A DNA stretch of 64,000 nt from Paractinoplanes maris (GTDB lineage: Bacteria > Actinomycetota > Actinomycetes > Mycobacteriales > Micromonosporaceae): positions 62,001 through 126,000 of the forward strand of contig NZ_JALPVL010000018.1 in assembly GCF_023544465.1 (NCBI RefSeq), written 5' to 3'. Below are positions 40,364 to 48,292 of this stretch, one piece after another (position 1 is the stretch's first letter; each line of letters starts with the position of its first letter). A program made the translations under genes and the position numbers. The notes below the pieces were generated by a model, which was not told the DNA's origin, did not search any database, and saw only the letters and a list, made by a program, of their open reading frames with translations.

Positions 40364-40915
40364 ATGTTGGTGAAGCGGGTGTGGGACAGGCACCACGAAG
40401 CGGCGAAGTTCCTTCTTGTGGGTGGCGTCTGCTTCCTGGTCACGACCGCGATCAACTACGCGCTCAAGCTGACCGTGCTGCACGACAAGCCGGTCACCGC
40501 GCTGGCCATCGCCACGACACTGGCCACGGTCCTGAGCTACGGGCTGAACCGGGAGTGGTCGTTCCGGCACCGCGGCGGGCGGGAGCGGCATCACGAGGCG
40601 GCCATGTTCTTCACGGTCAGCGCGATCGCCATCGTGCTCAACCTGATCCCGCTCGGCGCGTCGCGCTACCTGCTCGACCTGCGGGTGCCGGACGTGAGCC
40701 GGCCGGTCCAGGAGATCGCCGACTTCGTCAGCGGCATCGTGCTCGGCACGCTGGTGGCGATGGTGTTCCGGCTGTGGGCGTTCAAGCGGTTCGTCTTCCC
40801 GCAGCCCCAGGTGCGCCCCCGCCGAACGCCGAAGCAACGGGGACCGCGCAGCAGAAGACTGCTCCACAACCGCACCGCGGTCCGGCGCGAACACACCCCG
40901 GGCCGACGCGGGTAG
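40364..40915 (+). CDS. GtrA-family membrane protein
   Basis: 183 aa with four membrane helices (FLLVGGVCFLVTTAINYAL; ALAIATTLATVLSYGLNREW; MFFTVSAIAIVLNLIPLGA; DFVSGIVLGTLVAMVFRLWAF). GtrA proteins are thought to flip lipid-linked sugars for cell-wall or surface glycan assembly. The RFVFPQ after helix 4 is typical. The C-terminal 45 residues are an Arg/Pro-rich tail that runs into the downstream repeat array, whose first copy overlaps the stop region. No glycosyltransferase gene is adjacent. Confidence 0.88.
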   Translation: MLVKRVWDRHHEAAKFLLVGGVCFLVTTAINYALKLTVLHDKPVTALAIATTLATVLSYGLNREWSFRHRGGRERHHEAAMFFTVSAIAIVLNLIPLGASRYLLDLRVPDVSRPVQEIADFVSGIVLGTLVAMVFRLWAFKRFVFPQPQVRPRRTPKQRGPRSRRLLHNRTAVRREHTPGRRG

Positions 40916-41043
40916 ACACCGATCCGACGCGGGCAGGCCCAAGTCCGAACGCGGGCAGACTCCAACTCGACACACCGCGCTCCTAGCCTGACGCGGGCAG
41001 GCGCTGGCCCCGACGCGGGCAGTCGGTGGCCCTACGCGGGCAG
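40906..41043. repeat. ACGCGGGCAG repeats with 21-22 bp periodicity
   Basis: Six copies of ACGCGGGCAG (first with T for C) start at 40906, 40927, 40949, 40991, 41013 and 41034. The spacing is 21, 22, 42, 22 and 21 bases, so one degenerate unit sits near 40970. The array begins at the end of gtrA and fills most of the gap to the next gene. No function is known. Confidence 0.8.
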
Positions 41044-41112
41044 GCGCTGGAACGGCGAGCGTGGGCCGGATGAGTGTGAGCGCGGAAATTGGGCGGCCGG
41101 GGCGCTTCGGGA

Positions 41113-41547
41113 CTAGTGCGCCAGGACGACGCGTAGCAGGGTTTCGCCGTCAGGGGCGTACTGGGCGTGCAGCACGAACCACGGGAAGGCCCACTCGTCG
41201 GTGGGGCCGGTGGTGTCGTGGTGGGTTCGGTCGGGGTCGGTGCTGGTTGTGGGGCGGCCCAGCGCGGCCCACAGGCTGGTGCGGCGGGCGATCGTGCCGC
41301 CGCGGCCGGGGATGGCGCCTCGGTAGGGCTGGAAGCCGGCGTCGTCGGTGAAGTGCAGCATGATCCAGGCCACCCGGTCGTGCTCGTCGACGGCGAGCGA
41401 CACGCCGTGGTCGCGGGACTCGTATCTGCGGGCGCCCTGGGTGGCCATCAGGCCGTACTCCCGGCTGACCGCCAGGGCCCGCCCTTCCAGCAGGTTCTGT
41501 CCGAGCAGCTGGGTCAGGTCGCTTCGCGGGACGACGTTCGGCTGCAT
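41113..41547 (-). CDS. Hypothetical protein
   Basis: 144 aa, not recognised, no signal peptide or membrane segment. It has an alpha/beta look (LLGQNLLEGRALAVSREYGLMATQGARRYESRDHGVSLAVDEHDRVAWIMLHF). The ATG at 41547 has a good AGGAG site 7 bases upstream. Stands alone, divergent from the phosphodiesterase gene. Confidence 0.65.
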   Translation of the reverse strand: MQPNVVPRSDLTQLLGQNLLEGRALAVSREYGLMATQGARRYESRDHGVSLAVDEHDRVAWIMLHFTDDAGFQPYRGAIPGRGGTIARRTSLWAALGRPTTSTDPDRTHHDTTGPTDEWAFPWFVLHAQYAPDGETLLRVVLAH

Positions 41548-41590
41548 GGCGTCACTCCTGGTCAGGGATTCGGGGGTCACTGTAAGCACG

Positions 41591-41612
41591 GCGAGTTAAC
41601 TCCACGTGAACC
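41591..41612 (-). promoter_or_regulatory. PHO-box-like direct repeat upstream of the phosphodiesterase gene
   Basis: On the minus strand two adjacent 11-base units read GGTTCACGTGG and AGTTAACTCGC, fitting the PhoP direct-repeat pattern of streptomycetes (GTTCACC core, 11-base period). It lies 127 bases before the phosphodiesterase start. Confidence 0.5.
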
Positions 41613-41738
41613 CGTGCAGCCTTCCCGATCCGTTTCCGTGATCGCCACGCCGACGATGCCTCGGCGTCGGTTTTGTCCCTTCGACTGTGCCGGGGACCCC
41701 GGGCGACGGACGCCGCGGCGAGTCCCGTGGAGGATCAC

Positions 41739-42833
41739 GTGGCCGACCGACGTCAGGTGCTGCGCATGGGAGCCGTCGCCGCGGCCGCTCCCGCGCTCGC
41801 CGGAACGGTTGCCGCCCCGGCGCTCGCGCACGGGCCCCAGCACAGGGAGCCCGAGATCTTCGGGCACCGCGGTGCCTCCGGCTACCGGCCGGAGCACACT
41901 CTCGCGTCGTACGAGCTCGCCGCCCGCATGGGCGCCGACTACATGGAGCCCGACCTGGTGTCGACGAAGGACCACGTGCTGGTGTGCCGGCACGAGCCCG
42001 AGATCGGCGGCACCACCGACGTCGCCACCAGGCCCGAGTTCGCCGCCCGCAAGAAGACGGTCCTGCTCGACGGCGTCAGCGTGACCGGCTGGTTCACCGA
42101 GGACTTCACCTTGGCCGAGCTCAAGACCCTGCGCGCGATCGAGCGACTGCCCGCCGTGCGCCAGGAGAACACCCTGTACGACGGCCTCTTCACGGTGCCG
42201 ACCTTCCAGGAGGTGCTCGACCTGCGGACGCGCCTGTCCAAGGAGCTCGGCCGGGACATCGGCGTCATCCCCGAGACCAAGCACCCCACGTACTTCCGCC
42301 GGCTCGGCCTCGACCTCGAGACCCCGCTCGTGCGGACCCTGCGGAAGAACCGCCTCGATCGGCGTGGGACCAAGGTATGGATCCAGTCGTTCGAGGCGGC
42401 CAACCTGAAGGTGCTGCATCAGCAGTACGGGGTGCAGGTCAACCTGGTCTTCCTGACCAGCGCGACCGGCAGCCCGTTCAACGACACCAAGACGTACGCC
42501 CAGTATCTGACCCCGGCCGGGCTGAAGGAGCTTTCCTCGTATGTGGACGGTGTGGGCCCCGACAAGAGCCAGGTGATCCCGCGCAACGCCGATGCCACGC
42601 TGGGCACGCCGACCACACTGGTCCGGGACGCCCATGCGGCCGGCCTCAAGGTCATCCCGTACACGTTCCGCGCCGAGAACCAGTTCCTCCCGGCGGACTA
42701 CCGGGTGGGCACCGACCCGAACGCCTACGGCCGGGCCATCGACGAGCAGATCACGTTCCTGAAGACCGGCGTCGACGGCCTCTTCACCGACCAGCCCGAC
42801 ATCGGCGTGCTCTCCCGCACCCTCGCCGGCTGA
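41739..42833 (+). CDS. glpQ: Secreted glycerophosphodiester phosphodiesterase
   Basis: 364 aa. Twin-arginine signal (ADRRQVLRMGAVAAAAPALAGTVAAPALA), then the GDPD barrel: GHRGASGYRPEHTLASYELAARMGADYMEPDLVSTKD carries both catalytic His and the metal Glu/Asp, followed by VCRHEPEIGGTT and VIPETKHP. It releases glycerol 3-phosphate from phospholipid headgroups or teichoic acids outside the cell. The GTG at 41739 follows GGAGG. A PHO-box-like repeat upstream suggests phosphate-starvation control, as known for glpQ genes in Streptomyces. Confidence 0.93.
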   Translation: MADRRQVLRMGAVAAAAPALAGTVAAPALAHGPQHREPEIFGHRGASGYRPEHTLASYELAARMGADYMEPDLVSTKDHVLVCRHEPEIGGTTDVATRPEFAARKKTVLLDGVSVTGWFTEDFTLAELKTLRAIERLPAVRQENTLYDGLFTVPTFQEVLDLRTRLSKELGRDIGVIPETKHPTYFRRLGLDLETPLVRTLRKNRLDRRGTKVWIQSFEAANLKVLHQQYGVQVNLVFLTSATGSPFNDTKTYAQYLTPAGLKELSSYVDGVGPDKSQVIPRNADATLGTPTTLVRDAHAAGLKVIPYTFRAENQFLPADYRVGTDPNAYGRAIDEQITFLKTGVDGLFTDQPDIGVLSRTLAG

Positions 42834-42889
42834 CACCGCCCGGCCGCCGACCCCGCCCTGCCGCTGACCCCGCACGCACCCGCCCGGGG

Positions 42890-43564
42890 TCAGCGGCGCA
42901 GCGCGGGTTCGAGCATGGCGAAAGCCTGCTCGGTCAGCTCCAGCGGATCGACCTGCCCCTCGCTGACCGCCCACCGTTCCAACGCGGTGTTCAGAGCCGC
43001 GAAGGCGAGCCGCGTGGCCATCTCCGGATAGAACGCCTCCGCCTCCAGGCCCAGCCGCGCGGCCAGGATCGCGGCCAGGTCGGCCTGCCAGCGGGACTGG
43101 CGTTCCAGGGAGCGGGCGTGCAGCACCGGCGTCCGCAGGATCAGGCGGACCACCGCGAGGGTCTTGGCCGCGTCGTGATGACCGGCGCAGAAGTCGATCG
43201 CCACGGTGACGGCGTGGCGCAGCGATTCGGCCGGGGGCTCGGCCGGCGGCCGGGCGGTCAGCTCGTCACGCATCTGGTCGCCCAAGTCGGCCAGCAGCTG
43301 GATGACCACGTCCTCTTTCGACGCGTAGTAGCGGTGGAACGTGCGCCGGGACATGCCGGCGGCGGCCACGATGTCGTCGACTGTCGTCTCGTCGTAACCG
43401 CGGACGGCCAGCAGCTGCAGCGCGGTCTCGCGCAGCTCCTCACTGACCAGGCGGCGTTTGCGCTCGGCCAGGGTCGGAGGCGCTGAAGCGACCGATACGC
43501 GACCCAGGAGCGGCGAGGGGTTCGGTGCGCGGGTCGGCGCGGAGCCCGGGACGGACGATGCCAT
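42890..43564 (-). CDS. TetR-family transcriptional regulator
   Basis: 224 aa. N-terminal TetR helix-turn-helix (VSEELRETALQLLAVRGYDETTVDDIVAAAGMSRRTFHRYYASKEDVV), then a helical ligand/dimer domain. The ATG at 43564 is used. It is divergent from an SDR gene with a 62-base gap holding a short dyad, so it probably represses that gene and itself. Confidence 0.9.
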   Translation of the reverse strand: MASSVPGSAPTRAPNPSPLLGRVSVASAPPTLAERKRRLVSEELRETALQLLAVRGYDETTVDDIVAAAGMSRRTFHRYYASKEDVVIQLLADLGDQMRDELTARPPAEPPAESLRHAVTVAIDFCAGHHDAAKTLAVVRLILRTPVLHARSLERQSRWQADLAAILAARLGLEAEAFYPEMATRLAFAALNTALERWAVSEGQVDPLELTEQAFAMLEPALRR

Positions 43565-43577
43565 GACGCGGATGCTA

Positions 43578-43596
43578 CAACACGACTCTGTTGACA
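43578..43596. promoter_or_regulatory. Dyad and -35 element between TetR and SDR genes
   Basis: CAACA (43578-43582) and TGTTG (43589-43593) form a short dyad overlapping a consensus TTGACA -35 element (43591-43596) directed at the SDR gene, with a weak CACGAT -10 seventeen bases on. Candidate TetR operator. Confidence 0.45.
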
Positions 43597-43626
43597 CACT
43601 GTGCCACGGAGGGCACGATAGGGCAC

Positions 43627-44520
43627 ATGACGACTCACGGGGACATCGCGGGACGCACCTTTGTGGTCACGGGGGCCAGCAACGGGCTCGGACTCGCGAC
43701 CGCCCAGGCCTTGGCCGAGCGGGGCGGGCACGTCGTTCTCGCCGTACGGGATGAGCGGAAGGGCCGGGAAGCGCAAGCCGCCCTGACCGGCGGCACCAGC
43801 GAGGTGCGCCGCGTCGATCTCGCCGACCTCGACGACGTGCGCGCCTTCGCCGCCGGGCTGGACCGGGTCGACGTGCTGATCAACAACGCGGGCGTGATGG
43901 CACCGCCGTTCACGCTCAGCAAGCAGGGCTACGAGCTGCAACTGGCCGTGAACCACCTGGCTCACTTCGCCTTGACCGGCTTGCTGCTCGACCGGCTGGC
44001 CGCCGGCACCGGTCCGCGGGTCGTGACCGTCAGCTCGGTGCTGCACAAGAACGGCCGGCTCGACTTCGACGACCTCAACGCCGAGCGCCGTTACCGGGCG
44101 ACCGCCGCCTACAACAACTCCAAGCTGGCCAACGCCGTCTTCGGCCTCGAGCTGCACCGCCGCCTGACCGCGGCCGGTTCGCCGGTCCGCAGCATCCTGG
44201 CCCACCCGGGTTACGCGGTGACGGGTCTGCAGGCCGGCGTGCAACCCGGGCTCTATCGCACATTGCTGACCAGGATCGGCAACCCGTTGATCGCCGTGAG
44301 CGCCGAGCAGGGCGCTCGCCCCACGGTGCATGCGGCGACCGCCCCCGGCGTGGAGAGCGGCCAGTTCATCGGCCCGGGCGGTCCCGGCGGGATGCGGGGC
44401 GCGCCCGCCGTGGTGCGGCCCGCCCCGGTCGCTACCGATCCCGGGACGGGTCACCGCTTGTGGAGCGTGTCGGAGGAGCTGACCGGCGTCCGGTTCCCCC
44501 TCCCCCAGCCCACCGCTTAG
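43627..44520 (+). CDS. Short-chain dehydrogenase/reductase
   Basis: 297 aa, NAD(P)-dependent. Rossmann motif TGASNGLGLATAQALAERG, NNAGV in LINNAGVMAPPF, catalytic Ser in VVTVSSVLHKNG and YNNSK (YxxxK). The arrangement and the C-terminal part resemble the retinol dehydrogenase/WW-domain oxidoreductase-like SDR group; the substrate is unknown. Likely target of the divergent TetR regulator. Confidence 0.9.
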   Translation: MTTHGDIAGRTFVVTGASNGLGLATAQALAERGGHVVLAVRDERKGREAQAALTGGTSEVRRVDLADLDDVRAFAAGLDRVDVLINNAGVMAPPFTLSKQGYELQLAVNHLAHFALTGLLLDRLAAGTGPRVVTVSSVLHKNGRLDFDDLNAERRYRATAAYNNSKLANAVFGLELHRRLTAAGSPVRSILAHPGYAVTGLQAGVQPGLYRTLLTRIGNPLIAVSAEQGARPTVHAATAPGVESGQFIGPGGPGGMRGAPAVVRPAPVATDPGTGHRLWSVSEELTGVRFPLPQPTA

Positions 44521-44607
44521 CCGGACACGGCCACTCGCCCAGCGCACCGGGGAGCCGGCCACGCCACTCGCCCAGCCCCACCTGGCAGCCGGCCACGGCC
44601 GCCGGCC

Positions 44608-44892
44608 CTACTTGTCGACGATCGCCGGCCAGACGTGGTCGAAGCTGATCGTCTTGCCGAAACCGCTCGCCACGATGTAGGTCAGTCCGAGCAGCACGCC
44701 GAGCACAACGATCGCGAAGAGCGTGCCCGCCATCACCTTGCCGGCCGGGCGGGGCTGCGCGCCCTCGCCACCCGCGCCGTGGGCCAGCGACCGGATGCCC
44801 AGCGCGAAGAGCACCGGCAGCCCCGCACCGAGGATCAACCCGGCCAGCAGCACCTTCCACGCGCCCTCGAGGGCGAAGCCCAGATTGCTCAT
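44608..44892 (-). CDS. Small membrane partner of phosphate transporter, copy 1
   Basis: 94 aa with two membrane segments (AWKVLLAGLILGAGLPVLFALGI and AGTLFAIVVLGVLLGLTYIVASGFG), ending FDHVWPAIVDK. Not a named family. It overlaps the transporter gene stop (ATGA), so the two are made together, and a paralogue sits in the same position after the second transporter copy. It is probably an accessory subunit. Confidence 0.8.
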   Translation of the reverse strand: MSNLGFALEGAWKVLLAGLILGAGLPVLFALGIRSLAHGAGGEGAQPRPAGKVMAGTLFAIVVLGVLLGLTYIVASGFGKTISFDHVWPAIVDK

Positions 44893-46115
44893 CAGTGCGT
44901 GGCCCCCGCCGGGACGCGCTCGGCCGCGGCCGCGGGCTCGTCCCACTCGTCGTTGACGTTGGTGTGGTCGACCGGCGCCAGCCGGGAGCGCAGCCACATG
45001 CCGCCCGCGGCGACCAGCAGCAGCGCGAAGATCACGATCGCGCCGGCGACACCGCCGACGAAGTCCCCGAGATACCACATCAGGGCGCCGACCATGGCGG
45101 CCGCGGGCAGGGTGATCAGCCAGGTCGCGGCCATCCGGCCGGCCACCCGCCAGCGCACCTGGGCGCCGGGCCGGCCCACCCCGGAGCCGAGGATCGAGCC
45201 GGTCGCGACATGCGTGGTGGACAGGGCGAACCCGAGGTGGCTGGAAGCCAGGATGACCGCGGCCGACGCGGACTCGGCCGCCATACCCTGCGGGGGCGCG
45301 ATCTCGACGAGACCCTTCCCGAGCGTACGGATGATCCGCCAGCCACCGAGATAGGTGCCCAGCGCGATCGCCAGCGCACAAGCCGCCTTCACCCAGAACG
45401 GGATGCTCTTGGTGTCGGTCCATTCACCGGAGGCGATCAGCGCCAGCGTGATGACACCCATCGTCTTCTGCGCGTCGTTGGTGCCGTGCGCGAGCGAGAC
45501 CAGCGAGGCGCTGCCGATCTGGCCCCAGCGGAAGCCGTTCTCGGTGAAGCGCGCGGCCACCCCGACCGTGACCTTGTAGATCAGCCAGGTGCCGACCGCC
45601 GCCACCACCCCGGCGATGACCGGCGAGATCAACGCCGGGAGGATCACCTTGCCGACCACGCCGTCCAGCTTCGAGCCGTTGCCGTTCCAGTTCACCCCGG
45701 CCCAGCCCAGGCCCGCGATGGTCGCGCCCACCAGCCCGCCGAACAACGCGTGCGACGAGCTGGAGGGCAGGCCCAGCAGCCAGGTCAGCAGGTTCCAGAC
45801 GATGCCGCCGATCAGGCCGGCCAGCACGATCAGCAACAGGGCCGTTCCGCCGTCGCTGGTGAGCGACTCCTTGGGCGTACCGTCCGCGTTCTGGATGCGG
45901 ACGACCGCGTTGCTGACCGTCAGGGCCACTTCGACCGAGAGGAACGCGCCGATCAGGTTGAGGATGCCGGAGAGCGCGACGGCCACCTTGGGCCGGAGGG
46001 CGCGGGTGGCGATGGAGGTGGCCATCGCGTTCGCCGTGTCGTGGAACCCGTTGGTGAAGTCGAAGCCGAGGGCCGTGACCACCACGAGAACCAGGATCAC
46101 CGATGTCTCTGTCAC
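44892..46115 (-). CDS. pit: PiT-family inorganic phosphate transporter, copy 1
   Basis: 407 aa with about ten membrane helices. Both inverted PiT signature repeats are visible: GFDFTNGFHDTANAMATSIATRAL near the start and SLAHGTNDAQKTMGVITLAL in the middle. Low-affinity phosphate (or metal phosphate) uptake driven by protons. It is nearly identical in layout and sequence to the gene at 46884, so it arose by tandem duplication. A PHO-box-like repeat lies about 100 bases upstream. Confidence 0.94.
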   Translation of the reverse strand: MTETSVILVLVVVTALGFDFTNGFHDTANAMATSIATRALRPKVAVALSGILNLIGAFLSVEVALTVSNAVVRIQNADGTPKESLTSDGGTALLLIVLAGLIGGIVWNLLTWLLGLPSSSSHALFGGLVGATIAGLGWAGVNWNGNGSKLDGVVGKVILPALISPVIAGVVAAVGTWLIYKVTVGVAARFTENGFRWGQIGSASLVSLAHGTNDAQKTMGVITLALIASGEWTDTKSIPFWVKAACALAIALGTYLGGWRIIRTLGKGLVEIAPPQGMAAESASAAVILASSHLGFALSTTHVATGSILGSGVGRPGAQVRWRVAGRMAATWLITLPAAAMVGALMWYLGDFVGGVAGAIVIFALLLVAAGGMWLRSRLAPVDHTNVNDEWDEPAAAAERVPAGATH

Positions 46116-46207
46116 ACGGCTAGGGTCGCCTCCGGAAGAGGGGGACGACAGAGTTCAGCAACTGTGAATTTGATATTTCGCGGTCGTTACCCGTCCGATC
46201 ATGGATA

Positions 46208-46229
46208 GTTCACCGGAAGTTCAACTGGC
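46208..46229 (+). promoter_or_regulatory. PHO-box-like direct repeat upstream of phosphate transporter copy 1
   Basis: Adjacent 11-base units GTTCACCGGAA and GTTCAACTGGC match the PhoP repeat pattern. They lie 93-114 bases upstream of the transporter start, in opposite orientation to it. Confidence 0.55.
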
Positions 46230-46259
46230 GGGTGATGTGCGTAACGAACGCGGCCCAGC

Positions 46260-46577
46260 TCAGTCGATCGGCGGATCGGCGAGGGGCCAGCCGCCGGCCG
46301 CCAGCCGCGCCGATACCCGCACCACATCCTCGGGGGTGGCGTGCTGCAGCATCGAGTCCTTGATCATCGTTTCGATGTCCTGCGCGTTGATCGGGTCCGG
46401 GCTCTGCAGCGACTGCTCGGCGAGGTCGTTCGCGATCTTGCGGACCTCTTCCTCGGTCAGCTTGCGGCGCAGCACCCCGAGCAGGGCCACGTAATCCCGG
46501 CGGGGAACGCCTGTGGGGTAGCCGGCGCGCAGCCAGTCGACCGCACGGACGAGGAAGTTCGAACGATTGTCGGTCAC
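46260..46577 (-). CDS. DUF3349 family protein
   Basis: 105 aa, helical (NFLVRAVDWLRAGYPTGVPRRDYVALLGVLRRKLTEEEVRKIANDLAEQS ... INAQDIETMIKDSMLQHATPEDVVRVSARL). It matches the actinobacterial DUF3349 family, known structurally in mycobacteria but of unknown function. It lies between the two transporter modules, 9 bases after the second small membrane gene, so it is probably cotranscribed with copy 2. Confidence 0.82.
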   Translation of the reverse strand: MTDNRSNFLVRAVDWLRAGYPTGVPRRDYVALLGVLRRKLTEEEVRKIANDLAEQSLQSPDPINAQDIETMIKDSMLQHATPEDVVRVSARLAAGGWPLADPPID

Positions 46578-46586
46578 AGCCTCTCC

Positions 46587-46883
46587 CTACTTGTCGACGA
46601 TCGTCGGATAAATGTGCTCGAAGCTCAGCGCCTTGCCGAAACCACCGGCCACGATGAACGTAATACCCAGGACGACGGCCAGCAGAACGACGGCGAAGAG
46701 CAGGTAGGCCCCGATCCGGCCGACCGGGTGCGGCGGGGCGTGGTCGACCTCGGCGTCACCGCCGGCGCCGAACGCCATCGAGCGGATCCCGAGCGCGAAG
46801 ATCGCGGGCAGACCGGCTCCGAGGAGCAGGCCGGCGAGCAGGACCTTCCAGGCGCCTTCCAGAGCGAATCCCAGGTTGCTCAC
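46587..46883 (-). CDS. Small membrane partner of phosphate transporter, copy 2
   Basis: 98 aa, paralogue of the protein at 44608: same start (MSNLGFALEGAWKVLLAGLLLGAGLP) and end (FEHIYPTIVDK), with a variable acidic, His-containing linker between the two membrane segments. The GTG start directly abuts the transporter stop. Conserved pairing with PiT supports an accessory role. Confidence 0.8.
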   Translation of the reverse strand: MSNLGFALEGAWKVLLAGLLLGAGLPAIFALGIRSMAFGAGGDAEVDHAPPHPVGRIGAYLLFAVVLLAVVLGITFIVAGGFGKALSFEHIYPTIVDK

Positions 46884-48101
46884 CTATGCCGCCGTTCCCG
46901 CGGGCTCGCGGCGCTCGGCCGTCTCGTCCCACTCGTCGTTGACGTTGTTGTGGTCGACCGGCGTCTTGCGCGAGTGCCAGTACATGTAGCCGGCCGCGGC
47001 CAGCAGGACCAGGAAGATCACCAGCGCTCCGCCCAGACCGCCGATGGCGTCGCCCAGGAACCACATCAGGGCGCCCACGACCGCCGCCGACGGCAGCGTG
47101 ATCAGCCAGGCGGCGACCATCCGGCCGGCCACCCGCCAGCGCACCTGGGCGCCGGGCTTGCCCACCCCGGAGCCGAGGATCGAGCCGGTCGCCACGTGCG
47201 TGGTGGACAGGGCGAACCCGAGGTGGCTGGAGGCCAGGATGACCGCGGCCGAGGACGACTCGGCCGCCATGCCCTGCGGAGGCGCGATCTCGACGAGGCC
47301 CTTGCCCAGCGTACGGATGATCCGCCAGCCGCCGAGGTAGGTGCCCGCGGCGATGGCCAGGGCGCAGGACGCCTTCACCCAGAACGGGATGCTCTTGGTG
47401 TCGGTCCACTCCCCCGAGGCGATCAGCGCCAGCGTGATGACACCCATCGTCTTCTGCGCGTCGTTGGTGCCGTGGGCCAGCGAGACCAGCGAGGCGCTGC
47501 CGATCTGGCCCCAGCGGAAACCGTTGTCGGTGAAGCGCGCGGCCACGCCGACCGTGATCTTGTAGATCAGCCAGGTGCCGACGGCCGCCACGACACCGGC
47601 GATGACCGGGGAGAGCAGGGCCGGGAGGATCACTTTGCCGACCACGCCGTCGAGCTTGGACCCGTCACCGTTCCAGTTCACCCCGGCCCAGCCGAGGCCC
47701 GCGATGGTGGCGCCGATGAGGCCGCCGAACAGCGCGTGCGACGAGCTGGAGGGCAGACCCAGCAGCCAGGTGAACAGGTTCCAGACGATGCTGCCGACCA
47801 GGCCGGCCAGCACGATCAGCAGGAGTGCCGTCCCGCCGTCGGAGGTCAGCGAATCCTTGGGGGTGCCGTCGGAGTTCTGGATCCGGACGACGGCATTGCT
47901 GACGGTCAGGGCGACCTCGACGGAGAGGAACGCGCCGATCAGGTTGAGGATGCCGGAGAGGGCCACGGCCACCTTGGGCCGGAGTGCTCCGGTGGCGATG
48001 GACGTGGCCATCGCGTTCGCCGTGTCGTGGAACCCGTTGGTGAAGTCGAAGCCGAGGGCCGTGACCACCACCAGGACCAGAATGACCGTTGTCTCTGTCA
48101 C
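46884..48101 (-). CDS. pit: PiT-family inorganic phosphate transporter, copy 2
   Basis: 405 aa, same motifs as copy 1 (GFDFTNGFHDTANAMATSIATGAL; SLAHGTNDAQKTMGVITLAL). Differences are concentrated at the C-terminus (residues 330-405). First gene of a three-gene unit with the small membrane protein and DUF3349. Such PiT proteins usually pair with a DUF47 (PhoU-like) protein; none is seen here. Confidence 0.94.
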   Translation of the reverse strand: MTETTVILVLVVVTALGFDFTNGFHDTANAMATSIATGALRPKVAVALSGILNLIGAFLSVEVALTVSNAVVRIQNSDGTPKDSLTSDGGTALLLIVLAGLVGSIVWNLFTWLLGLPSSSSHALFGGLIGATIAGLGWAGVNWNGDGSKLDGVVGKVILPALLSPVIAGVVAAVGTWLIYKITVGVAARFTDNGFRWGQIGSASLVSLAHGTNDAQKTMGVITLALIASGEWTDTKSIPFWVKASCALAIAAGTYLGGWRIIRTLGKGLVEIAPPQGMAAESSSAAVILASSHLGFALSTTHVATGSILGSGVGKPGAQVRWRVAGRMVAAWLITLPSAAVVGALMWFLGDAIGGLGGALVIFLVLLAAAGYMYWHSRKTPVDHNNVNDEWDETAERREPAGTAA

Positions 48102-48250
48102 CCGGTCAGCGTCGCCCGGAAAAGTCAGACCTGAAAGAGCCCTGTGAGCACGAATTCAAAGTTCGGCCGGGGTTGGGAGAACACCCATTCAGCGTTTGCC
48201 GGATCGTCAACGAGCGACATGTTTGACCGGTCGAAGACGGGCGAACGGGA

Positions 48251-48278
48251 AAGGGCCGGACCCAGGGGTCCGGCCCTT
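48251..48278 (-). terminator. Terminator of the sugar dehydrogenase operon
   Basis: AAGGGCCGGAC and GTCCGGCCCTT form an 11-bp stem with a short GC-rich loop, 14 bases beyond the dehydrogenase stop. On the minus strand TTTCCC follows. Confidence 0.75.
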
Positions 48279-48292
48279 CCTGATCAGGACTG

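Noticed and set aside
40906..41043. Phased repeats considered as a CRISPR array
   Set aside because: The repeat is only 10 bases and the intervals 11-12 bases, too short for repeat-spacer units; no cas genes are present.
45116..46208. Plus-strand open frames opposite the phosphate transporters
   Set aside because: They recur opposite both copies because the genes are duplicated, and translate into His/Gly/Arg-rich sequence; shadows of the real genes.
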